Origin: JAGNLV01 sp964612145
Lineage (GTDB): Bacteria; Zixibacteria; MSB-5A5; GN15; FEB-12
Assembly: GCA_964612145.1 (NCBI GenBank)
Contig: CAZTBP010000006.1
Location: 124,001 to 188,000 of the forward strand
Direction of reading: 5' to 3'
Length of the DNA: 64,000 nt
Both the position numbers and the translations under genes were made by a program. The notes beneath the pieces are model-generated. The model saw only the letters and a program-made list of their open reading frames with translations. It had not been told where the DNA came from and ran no database searches. Positions 7,738-18,734 of this stretch are shown here, in pieces; positions within the stretch are counted from its first letter, which is position 1; every line of letters starts with the position of its first letter.

Positions 7738-9441
7738 ATGCGCTTATTAACCGCCACCCTTCTTTCGGCCGTATGCCTGATCGCCCTCGCCCAGCCGTCT
7801 TCAGCCACGCCAAAATCATTTGAACTCCTGGTCGTCCATCACATCGGCACCAAAACCGAACCGCAAATATTCGCCGTCATCGACGGTGGCTACACTGCCG
7901 GCGTCGAACCATCGTTGACCGCCGACGTTCGCACCGAATCCGTTCACGGAGACACCATCAAAGTCGCCGATCTGGTGGTGGTCGATGTCGACCGATTCGA
8001 ATCAGCCTGCCTGATCACACCTATCGGTACTCTCGATGCCGAACAGATCCGCCGCGCCTGCGCCCGTCACTGCAAAATCATTCTCGATATCCCACCGATG
8101 GACTCAGCCGGGATACAGCAACGCGCCATCAGCGCCATGGGCGAGGCCGACTACGAACGTGCCGCCTGGCTGTTGGGTGAACTGATCGACCGCTACGAGA
8201 CAGGACCCTCCCTGCAGAAAGCGCTTGATCGCTGCCGGGCAAAGCTCGATGAACAGCGCACCGCCGGTCTCTCTCCCGAGGACATGCAGCTCGAAAAAGC
8301 AAAGATCCCTACCTACGAAGAACTGCTGGAGCATTACTATTCCGAGGGCCGCTACGCTATGGCCGAGCATAAAATCCAGGTCATCCGCAACGTCGACCCT
8401 GACAACCCCACCGCCGCCCGCTACGCCCGCATGATCGCCGGCGAATCCGAACCGAAACAAGTGTCACAAACTATCCCCGAATACGATCTCGCCAACCGAA
8501 GCGGGCCCCCCAACCTTGCCCCTCCCCCGCGACTCATCACACCGTTCGCGCCCCTGTATCCCGACAGCCTGAAAAAGACCGGCGTTGGCGGCGAAGTCCG
8601 CCTGCGTTCATTGATCAATGAAGAAGGGAACGTCGTCAAAACCGTCATCGTCAAATCCGCCGGCCATTTTGCCCTCGATGCCGCCGCGGTCAAAGCCTCC
8701 TATCAAACCAGGTGGATGCCGGGTGCGATTGACGGTATCCCCACCGAAGTCTGGGTCACCCACGCCGCCACCTTCACGCCAAAAGGCCGCAAGAGCGTCG
8801 AGTTCCCCGAGGTCAAACTGTCGTTCGCGGACCACCCGGGGGCGTTTGTACTGGATGTCTACCCCGAGATGATTCAGGAAAAGTGGGTCACGGTAACTGA
8901 CTCGGCCCAGGCCGTCGCGCCCTGGATCAAGGCCCTCGTTAATGTTGAAGGCAAGGTCGACACAGCGGCAGTACACGAAACATCCGGTATCCCGACCGTC
9001 GATGATCTCGCCGTAGCCGCCGCGTACAAGAACATTTTCAAGCCCGGCAAGCGCATACGCCAGGCCGTTCCGGTCTGGGTAATTTACCAGCCGACCATAA
9101 AAACCGCAGAATCTTCGTCCTCTGTTGACCCGGGCGTTGAGTTCCCAAAGGAGCTGGGGCCCAATGATGCTTACCCGGAGCTAATATATGAAGAACCACC
9201 GGTTTATCCCGAGGATGCAGAGGAAAAGGGTGTTACCGGTACAGTGTGGATAAGTGCTCTGGTCAATGAACACGGAAAGGTCGTCGAAGCACATGTAAAG
9301 GAGTCTTCGGGCCATAAGGCAATCGACGCAGCAGCACTCGCAGCGGCTTACAAGAATAAGTTCAAACCCGGCATGCTGAATGGCGAACCGGTTCGGGTCC
9401 GAGTGTTTTACAAGATTGAATTCGATCTCGAATCATGGTAG
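7738..9441 (+). CDS. Exported protein with three TonB C-terminal domains
   Basis: A 567-residue protein starting with a signal peptide (MRLLTATLLSAVCLIALAQPSSA). Residues 25-120 are an uncharacterised domain, and about 125-235 look like helical TPR-type repeats. Three TonB_C-like modules follow at about 264-346, 364-452 and 480-563, each with the pattern (V/T)GEV.LR.L(I/V)NEEG.V...V..SSGH..(L/I)D.AA..A...(W/F)(M/K)PG. There is no N-terminal anchor plus proline-rich linker as in true TonB, so it is unlikely to energise receptors by itself; it may bind periplasmic or outer-membrane partners. Internal triplication suggests duplication within the gene. Function is unknown beyond the fold. Confidence 0.85.
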   Translation: MRLLTATLLSAVCLIALAQPSSATPKSFELLVVHHIGTKTEPQIFAVIDGGYTAGVEPSLTADVRTESVHGDTIKVADLVVVDVDRFESACLITPIGTLDAEQIRRACARHCKIILDIPPMDSAGIQQRAISAMGEADYERAAWLLGELIDRYETGPSLQKALDRCRAKLDEQRTAGLSPEDMQLEKAKIPTYEELLEHYYSEGRYAMAEHKIQVIRNVDPDNPTAARYARMIAGESEPKQVSQTIPEYDLANRSGPPNLAPPPRLITPFAPLYPDSLKKTGVGGEVRLRSLINEEGNVVKTVIVKSAGHFALDAAAVKASYQTRWMPGAIDGIPTEVWVTHAATFTPKGRKSVEFPEVKLSFADHPGAFVLDVYPEMIQEKWVTVTDSAQAVAPWIKALVNVEGKVDTAAVHETSGIPTVDDLAVAAAYKNIFKPGKRIRQAVPVWVIYQPTIKTAESSSSVDPGVEFPKELGPNDAYPELIYEEPPVYPEDAEEKGVTGTVWISALVNEHGKVVEAHVKESSGHKAIDAAALAAAYKNKFKPGMLNGEPVRVRVFYKIEFDLESW

Positions 9442-9518
9442 GCTGCCCCTTCAAAAACTTGCCAAATTCCATCCCATATACTATATCCTGAACAAACCGG
9501 AATTCAGGAGGTCTCATT

Positions 9519-10601
9519 GTGCGCTCACTCATACTCATATCACTGCTCATCTGCCTGCTCGGTCTGGCCGCCGGCTGCGGTCAATCCGATTCAACCGCAG
9601 AACAGGTAACGCTCGAAGAATTTGCATCCTCAAACCGCCAGTGGACCGGCCTCGCGGTCAACTATGAACACCGTGTCTTCGTCAATTATCCCCGCTGGAC
9701 CCAGCCCGTCCCCTTCTCCGTGGCCGAACTCACTGCCGACCGCAACCCCCGCCCCTTCCCGGACACCAACTGGAACCAGTGGCGCGAGGGCTTCGACCCG
9801 CGTGAACATTTCATCTGTGTCCAGGCTCTCTTTGTCGATCGCCACGGCTTCCTCTGGGTCCTCGACCCGGCCAACCCGATGTTCGCCGGCGTTGTCCCAG
9901 GCGGACCAAAACTCATCAAGATCGATCTCGGCACCAACAAGATCGCCAACAGGTACTATTTCGACAGCACTGTCACCCCGACCAACAGCTACCTTAACGA
10001 CGTTCGTATCGATGCCGACGACAGCTACGCCTACATATCCGAGTCCGGCCTCGGCGCTATAGTTGTTCTCAACCTGGAAAGCGGCACCGCCCGACGGATC
10101 CTCGATGACCACCCGTCGACCAGGTCCGAAGGGCTGAAAGTAACCATCGATGACAAAGTCTGGGGCCGCACCGACGGCTCCCGCCCCGATGTCCACTGCG
10201 ACGGCATCGCACTTGACCCCAAGGAGGAGTACCTCTATTACCAGGCTCTCACCGGCAAGAACCTCTACCGCATCGGAACGCAGCATCTCAAGGATATCAC
10301 CATGACGCCGGAACAACTGGCCTCCCATGTCGAACTGGTCGCGGAAACCGAGCCGGTCGACGGCATTATGTTCGGCCCCGACGGCAACCTGTATCTTTCG
10401 GCCCTGCAAGACCGTGCAATAAAACGCCTCACGCCCGATGGCGAGATCGAGACGGTGGTACAGGATGATCGCATCAAGTGGCCCGACTCCTTCGCTACGG
10501 GACCGGATGGTTACATATATTTCACAACCTCACAGATCCACCTGATGCCCAACCCACCCTCCCCCTTCAAGATATTCCGCTTCCCGACCACCCGGGAATA
10601 G
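9519..10601 (+). CDS. Beta-propeller lipoprotein of the royal-jelly/SMP-30-like superfamily
   Basis: A 360-residue protein with a GTG start preceded by AGGAGG, a short signal peptide and the lipobox LAAGC, so it should be a lipoprotein. The rest resembles the major royal jelly protein/yellow fold: a six-bladed propeller with FICVQALFVDRHGFLWVLD, LIKIDLGTNKI, LNDVRIDADDSYAYISESG, DGIALDPKEEYLYYQAL and VDGIMFGPDGNLYLSALQD. Members include lactonases and binding proteins; the substrate cannot be told. It is separated from the tyrosine operon downstream by its own hairpin and by a promoter, so it is probably not part of that pathway. Confidence 0.82.
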   Translation: MRSLILISLLICLLGLAAGCGQSDSTAEQVTLEEFASSNRQWTGLAVNYEHRVFVNYPRWTQPVPFSVAELTADRNPRPFPDTNWNQWREGFDPREHFICVQALFVDRHGFLWVLDPANPMFAGVVPGGPKLIKIDLGTNKIANRYYFDSTVTPTNSYLNDVRIDADDSYAYISESGLGAIVVLNLESGTARRILDDHPSTRSEGLKVTIDDKVWGRTDGSRPDVHCDGIALDPKEEYLYYQALTGKNLYRIGTQHLKDITMTPEQLASHVELVAETEPVDGIMFGPDGNLYLSALQDRAIKRLTPDGEIETVVQDDRIKWPDSFATGPDGYIYFTTSQIHLMPNPPSPFKIFRFPTTRE

Positions 10602-10612
10602 TCATCCAGGAG

Positions 10613-10644
10613 ACGCCGTTACCGATTCATTTCGGCAACGGCGT
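10613..10644 (+). terminator. GC-rich hairpin after the propeller lipoprotein gene
   Basis: Arms ACGCCGTTACCG (10613-10624) and CGGCAACGGCGT (10633-10644) pair with one mismatch, 12 bp after the stop codon. No T-run follows, so it may be a processing or weak terminator structure. Confidence 0.45.
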
Positions 10645-10677
10645 ATCATCAGAGCCTTTCCACCGGCTAATTCATCC

Positions 10678-10706
10678 TTGCGGCAGCCCGATTTACGGGC
10701 TATTAT
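10678..10706 (+). promoter_or_regulatory. Promoter and candidate operator of the tyrosine-catabolic operon
   Basis: TTGCGG (10678-10683), exact 17-bp spacer, TATTAT (10701-10706). A perfect inverted repeat AGCCCG-ATTTA-CGGGCT (10685-10701) fills the spacer, an arrangement typical of a repressor site. Transcription from here would leave a leader of about 150 nt before the hpd start codon at 10862. Confidence 0.6.
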
Positions 10707-10861
10707 TGTCCATGATGCCCGCTGGGCGGCGGGAACATTCAGCCGCCTGCACGGTTTTATTTCACGACCGGCGGAACTGCGCTAAACAGGTGAGAATAAA
10801 CCGCTTCGTGCACATCCGTTGAATAAATCCGAACACGCTATCGAATACAGAGGAGTTTAAC

Positions 10862-12007
10862 ATGAGTGGTCCCCTGGGAATTAGAGGATATGATTTCGTC
10901 GAGTTCTACGTCGGCTCGGCAAAAATGACCGCATTCTGGTTTGCCCGGGCCCTCGGCCTGGATATAACCGGCTACGCCGGACCGGAAACCGGCATCAAAG
11001 ACCGCGTCTCGTACTACCTGACCAAACACCGCCTCAAATTCGTCGTTACATCCCCTGTCAAACCGGACTGCTACGACATTTACGGCTGGATCACCAAACA
11101 CGGCGACGGCGTCAAGCGCTGGGCTGTTGAGGTCGACGATGTCGAGACAGCCTTCAAACACGCCACCAAGCGCGGCGCCGTAATGGTCCAGCGACCCGAA
11201 CGGATCGAAAACCACCACGGCTACATCGAGCAGGGCTCGATCCGCCTCTATGACGACACCGAACTGGTCTATGTCAACCGCGACAACTACAATCACGTCT
11301 TTGCACCCGGCTTCTGTGAACCGCTGCTCAACATCAACACCGACCACAAAGATACCAGCCTGCTGGCTGTGGATCACATCGTCGGCAACGTGCGCGAAAA
11401 TGAAATGAACCTCTGGGCCGAATACTTTAACAACACCATGAATTTCGAGACCTTTGTTGATTTCGGCCCCGGCGATATCGGCACCAAGTACTCCTCGCTG
11501 CTTTCCAAGGTCGTCCGCACCCCGGACAGCAAGATCCGCAACCCGATCAACGAACCGTACGAAGGACTCAAAAAATCACAGATCGAAGAATTCATCGATC
11601 AGTACCACGGTTCCGGCGTACAGCATATCGCCATCCGGACCAACAACATCATTGAGAGTATCGCCAACCTCCGGAAGAACGGCATGGAATTCCTCAGCAT
11701 CCCTGACACCTACTACGACAGCCTGCGCAAACGCGATGACGTAATGTCCCGCCTCAAAGAGGATTTGACGGATCTCCAGGAGCACGGGATCCTGTGCGAC
11801 ATCGAATCCGACGGCTACCTGCTCCAGCTGTTTACCAAGCCTATTGGCGACCGCCCGACCTTCTTCTTCGAGATCATTCAGCGAGTCGGCAACAGCGAAG
11901 GATTCGGCAAGGGCAATTTCCAGGCGCTGTTTGAATCAATCGAACTCGATCAGCAGCTGCGTGGAAACCTTGACAAGGAAGCCGGCGAACACGCGCCGAT
12001 CTGTTAA
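10862..12007 (+). CDS. hpd: 4-Hydroxyphenylpyruvate dioxygenase
   Basis: A 381-residue non-haem Fe(II) enzyme that converts 4-hydroxyphenylpyruvate to homogentisate. It has the two vicinal-oxygen-chelate halves of the family, with an N-terminal half around GYDFVEFYVGSAKMTAFWF and a catalytic half. The Fe ligands are recognisable as His in LLAVDHIVGNV, His in GVQHIAIRTN and Glu in PTFFFEIIQRVG. The C-terminal gate helix GNFQALFESIE.DQ is present. The start is preceded by GAGGAG. It is the first gene of the phenylalanine/tyrosine catabolic run, 50 bp before hmgA. Confidence 0.97.
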   Translation: MSGPLGIRGYDFVEFYVGSAKMTAFWFARALGLDITGYAGPETGIKDRVSYYLTKHRLKFVVTSPVKPDCYDIYGWITKHGDGVKRWAVEVDDVETAFKHATKRGAVMVQRPERIENHHGYIEQGSIRLYDDTELVYVNRDNYNHVFAPGFCEPLLNINTDHKDTSLLAVDHIVGNVRENEMNLWAEYFNNTMNFETFVDFGPGDIGTKYSSLLSKVVRTPDSKIRNPINEPYEGLKKSQIEEFIDQYHGSGVQHIAIRTNNIIESIANLRKNGMEFLSIPDTYYDSLRKRDDVMSRLKEDLTDLQEHGILCDIESDGYLLQLFTKPIGDRPTFFFEIIQRVGNSEGFGKGNFQALFESIELDQQLRGNLDKEAGEHAPIC

Positions 12008-12057
12008 CCCGGATCGGCCTCGCAGAACCGTCAGAACGAATCGAAAGGACTATCTCA

Positions 12058-13218
12058 ATGCCTTTTTACCATAGATTAGGTGAACTGCCGAAGGTCAAGC
12101 ATACGACCTTTTACAAACCCGACGGCAAGTCGCTGTACCGCGAAGAACTCTTTTCCAGCAAAGGGTTCTCCGGCATCTACTCGACCAAGTACCGGCATCA
12201 CCTGCCAACCAAAATCAAATCGAGTAAAGAACTGAACCTGCATAAAGCCGTCGACTGGCCCGAGGCCAAGACCCTATACTACCATTGCTTCACCGACAAG
12301 CTCGACGAAGGCGGCAATTACATCACGGCCCGCAACGTCTTCCTGGAAAACAGCCACACCATCCTCGCCACTGCCAAAGTAACCGAGGATACCGACGATT
12401 TCTATCGCAACGGCTTTGCCGCCGAGTATGTCCTCGTCCACCACGGCTCCGGGACCTTCAAGAGCGACTTCGGCAACATCCCGTTTGTCGCCGGCGATCA
12501 GTTCATAATCCCGCGCGCCGTGACATACCAGTTCAAATTCAACGACTTCAAAAACAACAAACTCTTTATCGTTGAATCAGACACCGCCTTTGAAATCCCC
12601 GGCAAGTTCCGCAACGAGTACGGCCAGCTCGAGGAGCACGCGCCCTATAGCGAACGGGATTTTAAGGTCCCGGGCGAACTCGACGCCAAAGACGAGTCCG
12701 GCGACTTCCGCGTTATCCTGAAAACCGGTCGCCGCTACTTCGAGCATATTGTCCCCAATCACCCGTTCGATGTTGTCGGGTGGGACGGGTATCTCTACCC
12801 CTACGCCTTCAACATCCGCGACTACCACCCGAAAGTTGGCCGCATCCATCTTCCCCCGCCGGTGCATATCGCCTGGCGAACCGGAAATTTCGTTCTCTGC
12901 AACTTCTGCCCGAGACCGTTTGATTTTCACAAAGACGCCATCCCGGCCCCCTACGCCCACTCCAACATCGACAGCGACGAAGTCCTGTACTATGTCGAGG
13001 GCGACTTCATGTCGCGCAAGGGTGTCGAAGAAGGTTCGATCACCCTGCACCCGGGCGGCATGCCCCATGCACCGCAGCCGGGCAAGACCGAGGCCTCCAT
13101 CGGCCAGAAAGAAACAAACGAATACGCTGTGATGGTCGATACGTATACCCCCCTGCGGCCGACCAAAAACCTCGAGAAATGCATTGATCCGGACTACGAC
13201 AAGTCGTGGCTGGAATAG
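12058..13218 (+). CDS. hmgA: Homogentisate 1,2-dioxygenase
   Basis: A 386-residue cupin enzyme that opens the homogentisate ring to maleylacetoacetate. Recognised from N-terminal MPFYHRLGELPKVKHTTFYKPDG and the C-terminal cupin with NFCPRPFDF, HSNIDSDEVLYYVEGDF and LHPGGMPHAPQPG, which carry the His/Glu Fe ligands. It is shorter than the roughly 430-residue proteobacterial and human enzymes and matches the compact form common in the FCB group. It follows hpd by 50 bp and is preceded by GAAAGGA, so translation coupling within one operon is expected. Confidence 0.95.
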   Translation: MPFYHRLGELPKVKHTTFYKPDGKSLYREELFSSKGFSGIYSTKYRHHLPTKIKSSKELNLHKAVDWPEAKTLYYHCFTDKLDEGGNYITARNVFLENSHTILATAKVTEDTDDFYRNGFAAEYVLVHHGSGTFKSDFGNIPFVAGDQFIIPRAVTYQFKFNDFKNNKLFIVESDTAFEIPGKFRNEYGQLEEHAPYSERDFKVPGELDAKDESGDFRVILKTGRRYFEHIVPNHPFDVVGWDGYLYPYAFNIRDYHPKVGRIHLPPPVHIAWRTGNFVLCNFCPRPFDFHKDAIPAPYAHSNIDSDEVLYYVEGDFMSRKGVEEGSITLHPGGMPHAPQPGKTEASIGQKETNEYAVMVDTYTPLRPTKNLEKCIDPDYDKSWLE

Positions 13219-13332
13219 AGCAACAAACGTCCGACATGCCCGCGGTCGGAATCTGCTGGTCAAGCGCGGCAAAATGATCGTTATTGACAGCAGCAGGATT
13301 CACGAACGAACCGCAAGCACAAGGATACAGTA

Positions 13333-14481
13333 ATGATACATATACCGGAATACGTTAAGGGCCTCAAGACCTACAAGGCCGGCAAACCGATCGCCGAACT
13401 GGCCCGTGAACGCAATCTCAAGCGTATTGTCAAGCTCGCCTCCAACGAGAACCCCCTCGGCCCGTCGCCCAAAGCGATGGAAGCGGTCAAAAACGCGGTC
13501 GGCGAAATGCACCGATACCCGGACCCGCGCGCCTGGGATCTCATCGAGAAACTCAGCGAGAAATACAATATCCGTAAGGAACACATCGTCTGCGGTCACG
13601 GCACCGACGCCCTCCTCGGCTACATCATCGGCGCTTTTTCCGAACCCGGCGATGAGCTGCTCACCTGCGAAGGCACCTTTATTGGCATCTACGTGAGCAC
13701 TATCAAACAGGGCCGCACCCTTAAAAAGATACCCCTTACGCCCGAGTATCGGCTTGACCTCAACGGCCTTCTTCACGCCGTCACACCGAAGACCCGAATC
13801 ATTTTCCTGGCCAATCCGAACAACCCGACCGGCACCATGATCGGCCGGGCCGAGTTTGAAGCGTTTATGGAGAAAGTCCCGAACAACGTGCTGGTAATTC
13901 TTGACGAGGCTTACTACACCTATGCCGGCCTGTTCGAGGACTACCCCCAGGGCGTCTCGTACTGGTACGACAACATGGTCGTCACCCGTACCCTCTCCAA
14001 GTCATACGGTCTCGGCGGGCTGCGCGTCGGCTTTGCCGTGGGACCGAAGAGCGTGATCGATGCTATCTTCAAAGTCCGCTACACTTTCGAGCCGCACTAT
14101 CTCGGCCAGGTGGCGGCGACGGCTGCACTCGATGACGATGAATTCCTCCAGCAGACAGTCAAAACCAACACTGCCTCGCTGGCTGAAATGAAAAGGAAAT
14201 TCGATAAACTGGGCATCAATCAAGTCGAATCCTACGCCAACTTTATCATGATCCTGCTGCACTCTCAGGCCCTGGCCGAAGAATTCTACCAGCGCTGCCT
14301 CGAACGCGGCCTGATCGTGCGCCCACTGGCGGCCTACGGTGTGCCGAACGGCATCCGGATCAACTCCGGCACGGTGGACGAAACGACCTTTGCCCTTGAG
14401 ATCATAGAGGACGTCTGGAACGAACTCAAGCTCTCGGACACTAATCCGGAGCACCAAAACGACAAGGAATTTACCCGATGA
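13333..14481 (+). CDS. HisC-like class I/II aminotransferase, probably aromatic
   Basis: A 382-residue PLP enzyme of the histidinol-phosphate aminotransferase branch. Landmarks: LASNENPLGPSPKA, HRYPDPRAWDL, FLANPNNPTG, DEAYYTYAG, and the PLP-lysine motif TLSKSYGLGGLRVG. By sequence alone it could be HisC. Its position between hmgA and fahA, with a 4-bp overlap into fahA and no histidine genes nearby, argues that it transaminates tyrosine (or phenylalanine) to supply hpd. The preceding gap is 114 bp with AAGGATACAGTA just before the start. Confidence 0.88.
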   Translation: MIHIPEYVKGLKTYKAGKPIAELARERNLKRIVKLASNENPLGPSPKAMEAVKNAVGEMHRYPDPRAWDLIEKLSEKYNIRKEHIVCGHGTDALLGYIIGAFSEPGDELLTCEGTFIGIYVSTIKQGRTLKKIPLTPEYRLDLNGLLHAVTPKTRIIFLANPNNPTGTMIGRAEFEAFMEKVPNNVLVILDEAYYTYAGLFEDYPQGVSYWYDNMVVTRTLSKSYGLGGLRVGFAVGPKSVIDAIFKVRYTFEPHYLGQVAATAALDDDEFLQQTVKTNTASLAEMKRKFDKLGINQVESYANFIMILLHSQALAEEFYQRCLERGLIVRPLAAYGVPNGIRINSGTVDETTFALEIIEDVWNELKLSDTNPEHQNDKEFTR

Positions 14482-15509
14482 AACTCGTATCGTTTATGAA
14501 CGCCAACGGCGAAGAACGCCTTGGCCTCTTTCACGAAAACAACATATACGACCTCGAAGACAACGCCAAAAAACACAGCATCGCCCTGCCCAACAGCATG
14601 AATGTCTTCCTTCAGGGCGGCAAACAGGCGATGGACAACGCCCGCAAGGTCAACGACGCCATCAAGGCCGGCAGCGCCGAAGCAGTCGATATTAACTCGA
14701 TCACTATGCTCCCCCCGGTCCCCCACCCGACCTCTTGCCGCGACGCTTACGCCTTCCGGCAGCACGTCGCTACCGCCCGAAGGAACCGTGGTGTGGACAT
14801 GATCCCGGAATTCGACCAGTTCCCGGTCTTTTACTTCACCAACCATAATTCCATCATCGGTGAAGGCGACCTCAACGTCGAAATCGATCACCTTCACAAA
14901 CTAGACTTCGAACTCGAAGCCGCTATCGTAATCGGCAGGAAGGGCCGCAACGTCGCAGCCAAAGACGCCGACCAGTACATCGCCGGCTATACCATCATGA
15001 ATGACTTCTCCGCCCGCCGCCTCCAGATGGAAGAGATGAAACTCAACCTCGGCCCGGCCAAAGGCAAAGACTTCGCGACCGCTATCGGTCCCTGGCTGGT
15101 GACTGTCGATGAACTCGCCGACAGCAAAGTCAGCAGCGACTCCGGCGATAAATACGACCTTCGCATGACCGCCAAACACAACGACAATCTCGTTTCCGAC
15201 GGCAACCTCAAAGACATGAACTACACCTTCGCCGAAATAATCGAGCGCGTCTCCTACGGTGTCGATATCTACCCCGGCGATGTGATCGGTTCCGGAACCG
15301 TCGGTACCGGCTGCTATCTCGAACTCAACGGCACCTGGCGCATCGAGGCCAAAAAACGCGGCGAGCACTTTACGCCTGTGTGGCTCGAGGACGGAGACTC
15401 CATCGAACTGACCATCGAAGGCCTCGGCACGCTTCGCAACAAAGTCGTCAAGGCAGAGCAGGACTACTCGATCCTCGCCAAAAAACGAGAAACCGAGCCG
15501 GTCGGCTAG
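14478..15509 (+). CDS. fahA: Fumarylacetoacetate hydrolase family protein
   Basis: A 343-residue FAH-fold hydrolase that should split fumarylacetoacetate to fumarate and acetoacetate. The N-terminal domain begins MKLVSFMNANGEERLGLF; the catalytic domain has PTSCRDAYAFRQHV, LDFELEAAIVIG (acidic metal ligands), IAGYTIMNDFSARRLQ and the late GDVIGSGTVGTGC. The DFSAR(R/D)LQ motif is typical of the true fumarylacetoacetase/acylpyruvase group. Its start overlaps the aminotransferase stop (ATGA). No separate maleylacetoacetate isomerase gene is encoded nearby, so the isomer it acts on first is an open point. Confidence 0.92.
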   Translation: MKLVSFMNANGEERLGLFHENNIYDLEDNAKKHSIALPNSMNVFLQGGKQAMDNARKVNDAIKAGSAEAVDINSITMLPPVPHPTSCRDAYAFRQHVATARRNRGVDMIPEFDQFPVFYFTNHNSIIGEGDLNVEIDHLHKLDFELEAAIVIGRKGRNVAAKDADQYIAGYTIMNDFSARRLQMEEMKLNLGPAKGKDFATAIGPWLVTVDELADSKVSSDSGDKYDLRMTAKHNDNLVSDGNLKDMNYTFAEIIERVSYGVDIYPGDVIGSGTVGTGCYLELNGTWRIEAKKRGEHFTPVWLEDGDSIELTIEGLGTLRNKVVKAEQDYSILAKKRETEPVG

Positions 15510-15527
15510 ACCGACCAAAAACCGCCT

Positions 15528-16499
15528 ATGATGCACTTTGAACCCAAGGATCTCCCGGTCCCGAAAGTCCACCAGTTCCTGCTAGGTGGTGTGGGACCGC
15601 GACCGATTGCCCTGGTAGCGACAATGTCCGAAGACGGCGCGGTTAACCTCTCGCCGTTTTCCTTTTTCAATGCCTTCGGCGCCAACCCCCCGACTATCGC
15701 TTTCTCACCCGCTCGGCGGGGCCGGGACAACACCGTTAAAGACACCTACAACAACCTCAAAGCCACCGGCGAGTGCACGGTTCAGGCCGTCACCTACCCG
15801 ATGGTACAGCAAATCTCGCTGGCGTCGGCGGAGTATCCGTCCGATGTCGACGAATTCGTCAAAGCCGGCCTGACCAAAGTCGACTCGGACCTGGTCAAAC
15901 CACCCCGGGTGAAAGAGTCACCCTTCCAGATGGAATGCAAACTCCAGCAGATGATTGAACTGGGCGGCAAAGCCGCATCCGGCAACCTCGCCATCTGCGA
16001 GATCGTCAAGTTCCACATCGCCGAGGATATCATCGACGACGGCGTGATCCGCCCGGACTTGATTGATCTGGTCGGTCGCATGAGTGCCAACTATTACACC
16101 CGCGCCTCCGGCCCATCGGTCTTCGAGGTCGCTAAGCCGGTTGCCAAAACCGGCATCGGTTTTGACAATCTGCCGGCTTTTATCCTCCGGTCGCATGTCC
16201 TGACCGCCAATAGCCTGGCCCAGCTGGCCAACTCCGAAGAAATACCCGATCCCGGCCAGACAAAAAAGACAGTAGCCGCCCTGACCGCCACCGAACCGAC
16301 CGAGGAAGCGTTCCACCGGTTCCAGGTTCAGGGGCGCTACAGAGATATGCTGCGGGTAGCGGTCGCTCTGGCAAACGACAAGCATCCCAGCGCCTGCTAT
16401 TTCATCGAGCAATCGGCGCAGGTCGCCCTCGTACATAACGATATTCCGTTCGCTTGGAATGCGCTGCTCTTTCTCGGCACAGTCCTCGGCGAACTATAG
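15528..16499 (+). CDS. Flavin reductase-like FMN-binding split-barrel protein
   Basis: A 323-residue protein of the flavin-reductase-like (DIM6/NTAB) family. The FMN-binding split barrel covers about residues 1-200: GPRPIALVATMSEDGAVNLSPFSFFNAF and PPTIAFSPARRGRDNTVKDT are the family signatures. The C-terminal 100 residues are an extra helical part. An ATGATG start leaves two possible first codons. It sits 18 bp after fahA, in the position where a maleylacetoacetate isomerase gene might be expected. Homologues are often found beside homogentisate genes in FCB bacteria, but their role is not established. Possible roles: a reductase for an aromatic monooxygenase, or an accessory enzyme of ring-cleavage products. 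Confidence 0.82.
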   Translation: MMHFEPKDLPVPKVHQFLLGGVGPRPIALVATMSEDGAVNLSPFSFFNAFGANPPTIAFSPARRGRDNTVKDTYNNLKATGECTVQAVTYPMVQQISLASAEYPSDVDEFVKAGLTKVDSDLVKPPRVKESPFQMECKLQQMIELGGKAASGNLAICEIVKFHIAEDIIDDGVIRPDLIDLVGRMSANYYTRASGPSVFEVAKPVAKTGIGFDNLPAFILRSHVLTANSLAQLANSEEIPDPGQTKKTVAALTATEPTEEAFHRFQVQGRYRDMLRVAVALANDKHPSACYFIEQSAQVALVHNDIPFAWNALLFLGTVLGEL

Positions 16500-16561
16500 C
16501 GTACCCCGGACAACGGCGACCCTCACACGCCGCAAAAACAAGTAACAACCTGACACACGTC

Positions 16562-18517
<1,956 letters not shown>

Positions 18518-18593
18518 GCCTCCTCGCAGCATGCCGGATGTGTTTACCGTCGCACCATCATCGCCCGGCCCGCAGCACAACGACACGCTCTGG

Positions 18594-18621
18594 TCATTGC
18601 GCGGAGCGACGAAGCGATCTC
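18594..18621. repeat. Dispersed TCATTGCG/GACGAAGC-type intergenic element
   Basis: The segment TCATTGCGCGGAGCGACGAA continues with GCGATCTC. A degenerate second copy (GCGGAGACGAAGCAATCTC) lies at 32894-32912. Elements of this kind are known as scattered intergenic repeats in many genomes. It lies in the 217-bp gap before the hydroxylase gene. Confidence 0.55.
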
Positions 18622-18734
18622 AAGAAAACGTTGCGCGGCACATTTTGATTCCTACATTGTTAATGGATCACCACGATACATTTTGTTGGTTTAGAAATCA
18701 AGAAATCGGCACCCTACAGGAAAGGGGATAAATC

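Noticed and set aside
10713..10861. 150-nt leader of the tyrosine operon as a possible riboswitch or T-box
   Set aside because: GC-rich stems can be drawn, but no T-box or known riboswitch core could be recognised by eye.
13333..14481. Calling the aminotransferase HisC
   Set aside because: The fold matches HisC, but no histidine genes are nearby and its position overlapping fahA favours a tyrosine or aromatic aminotransferase.
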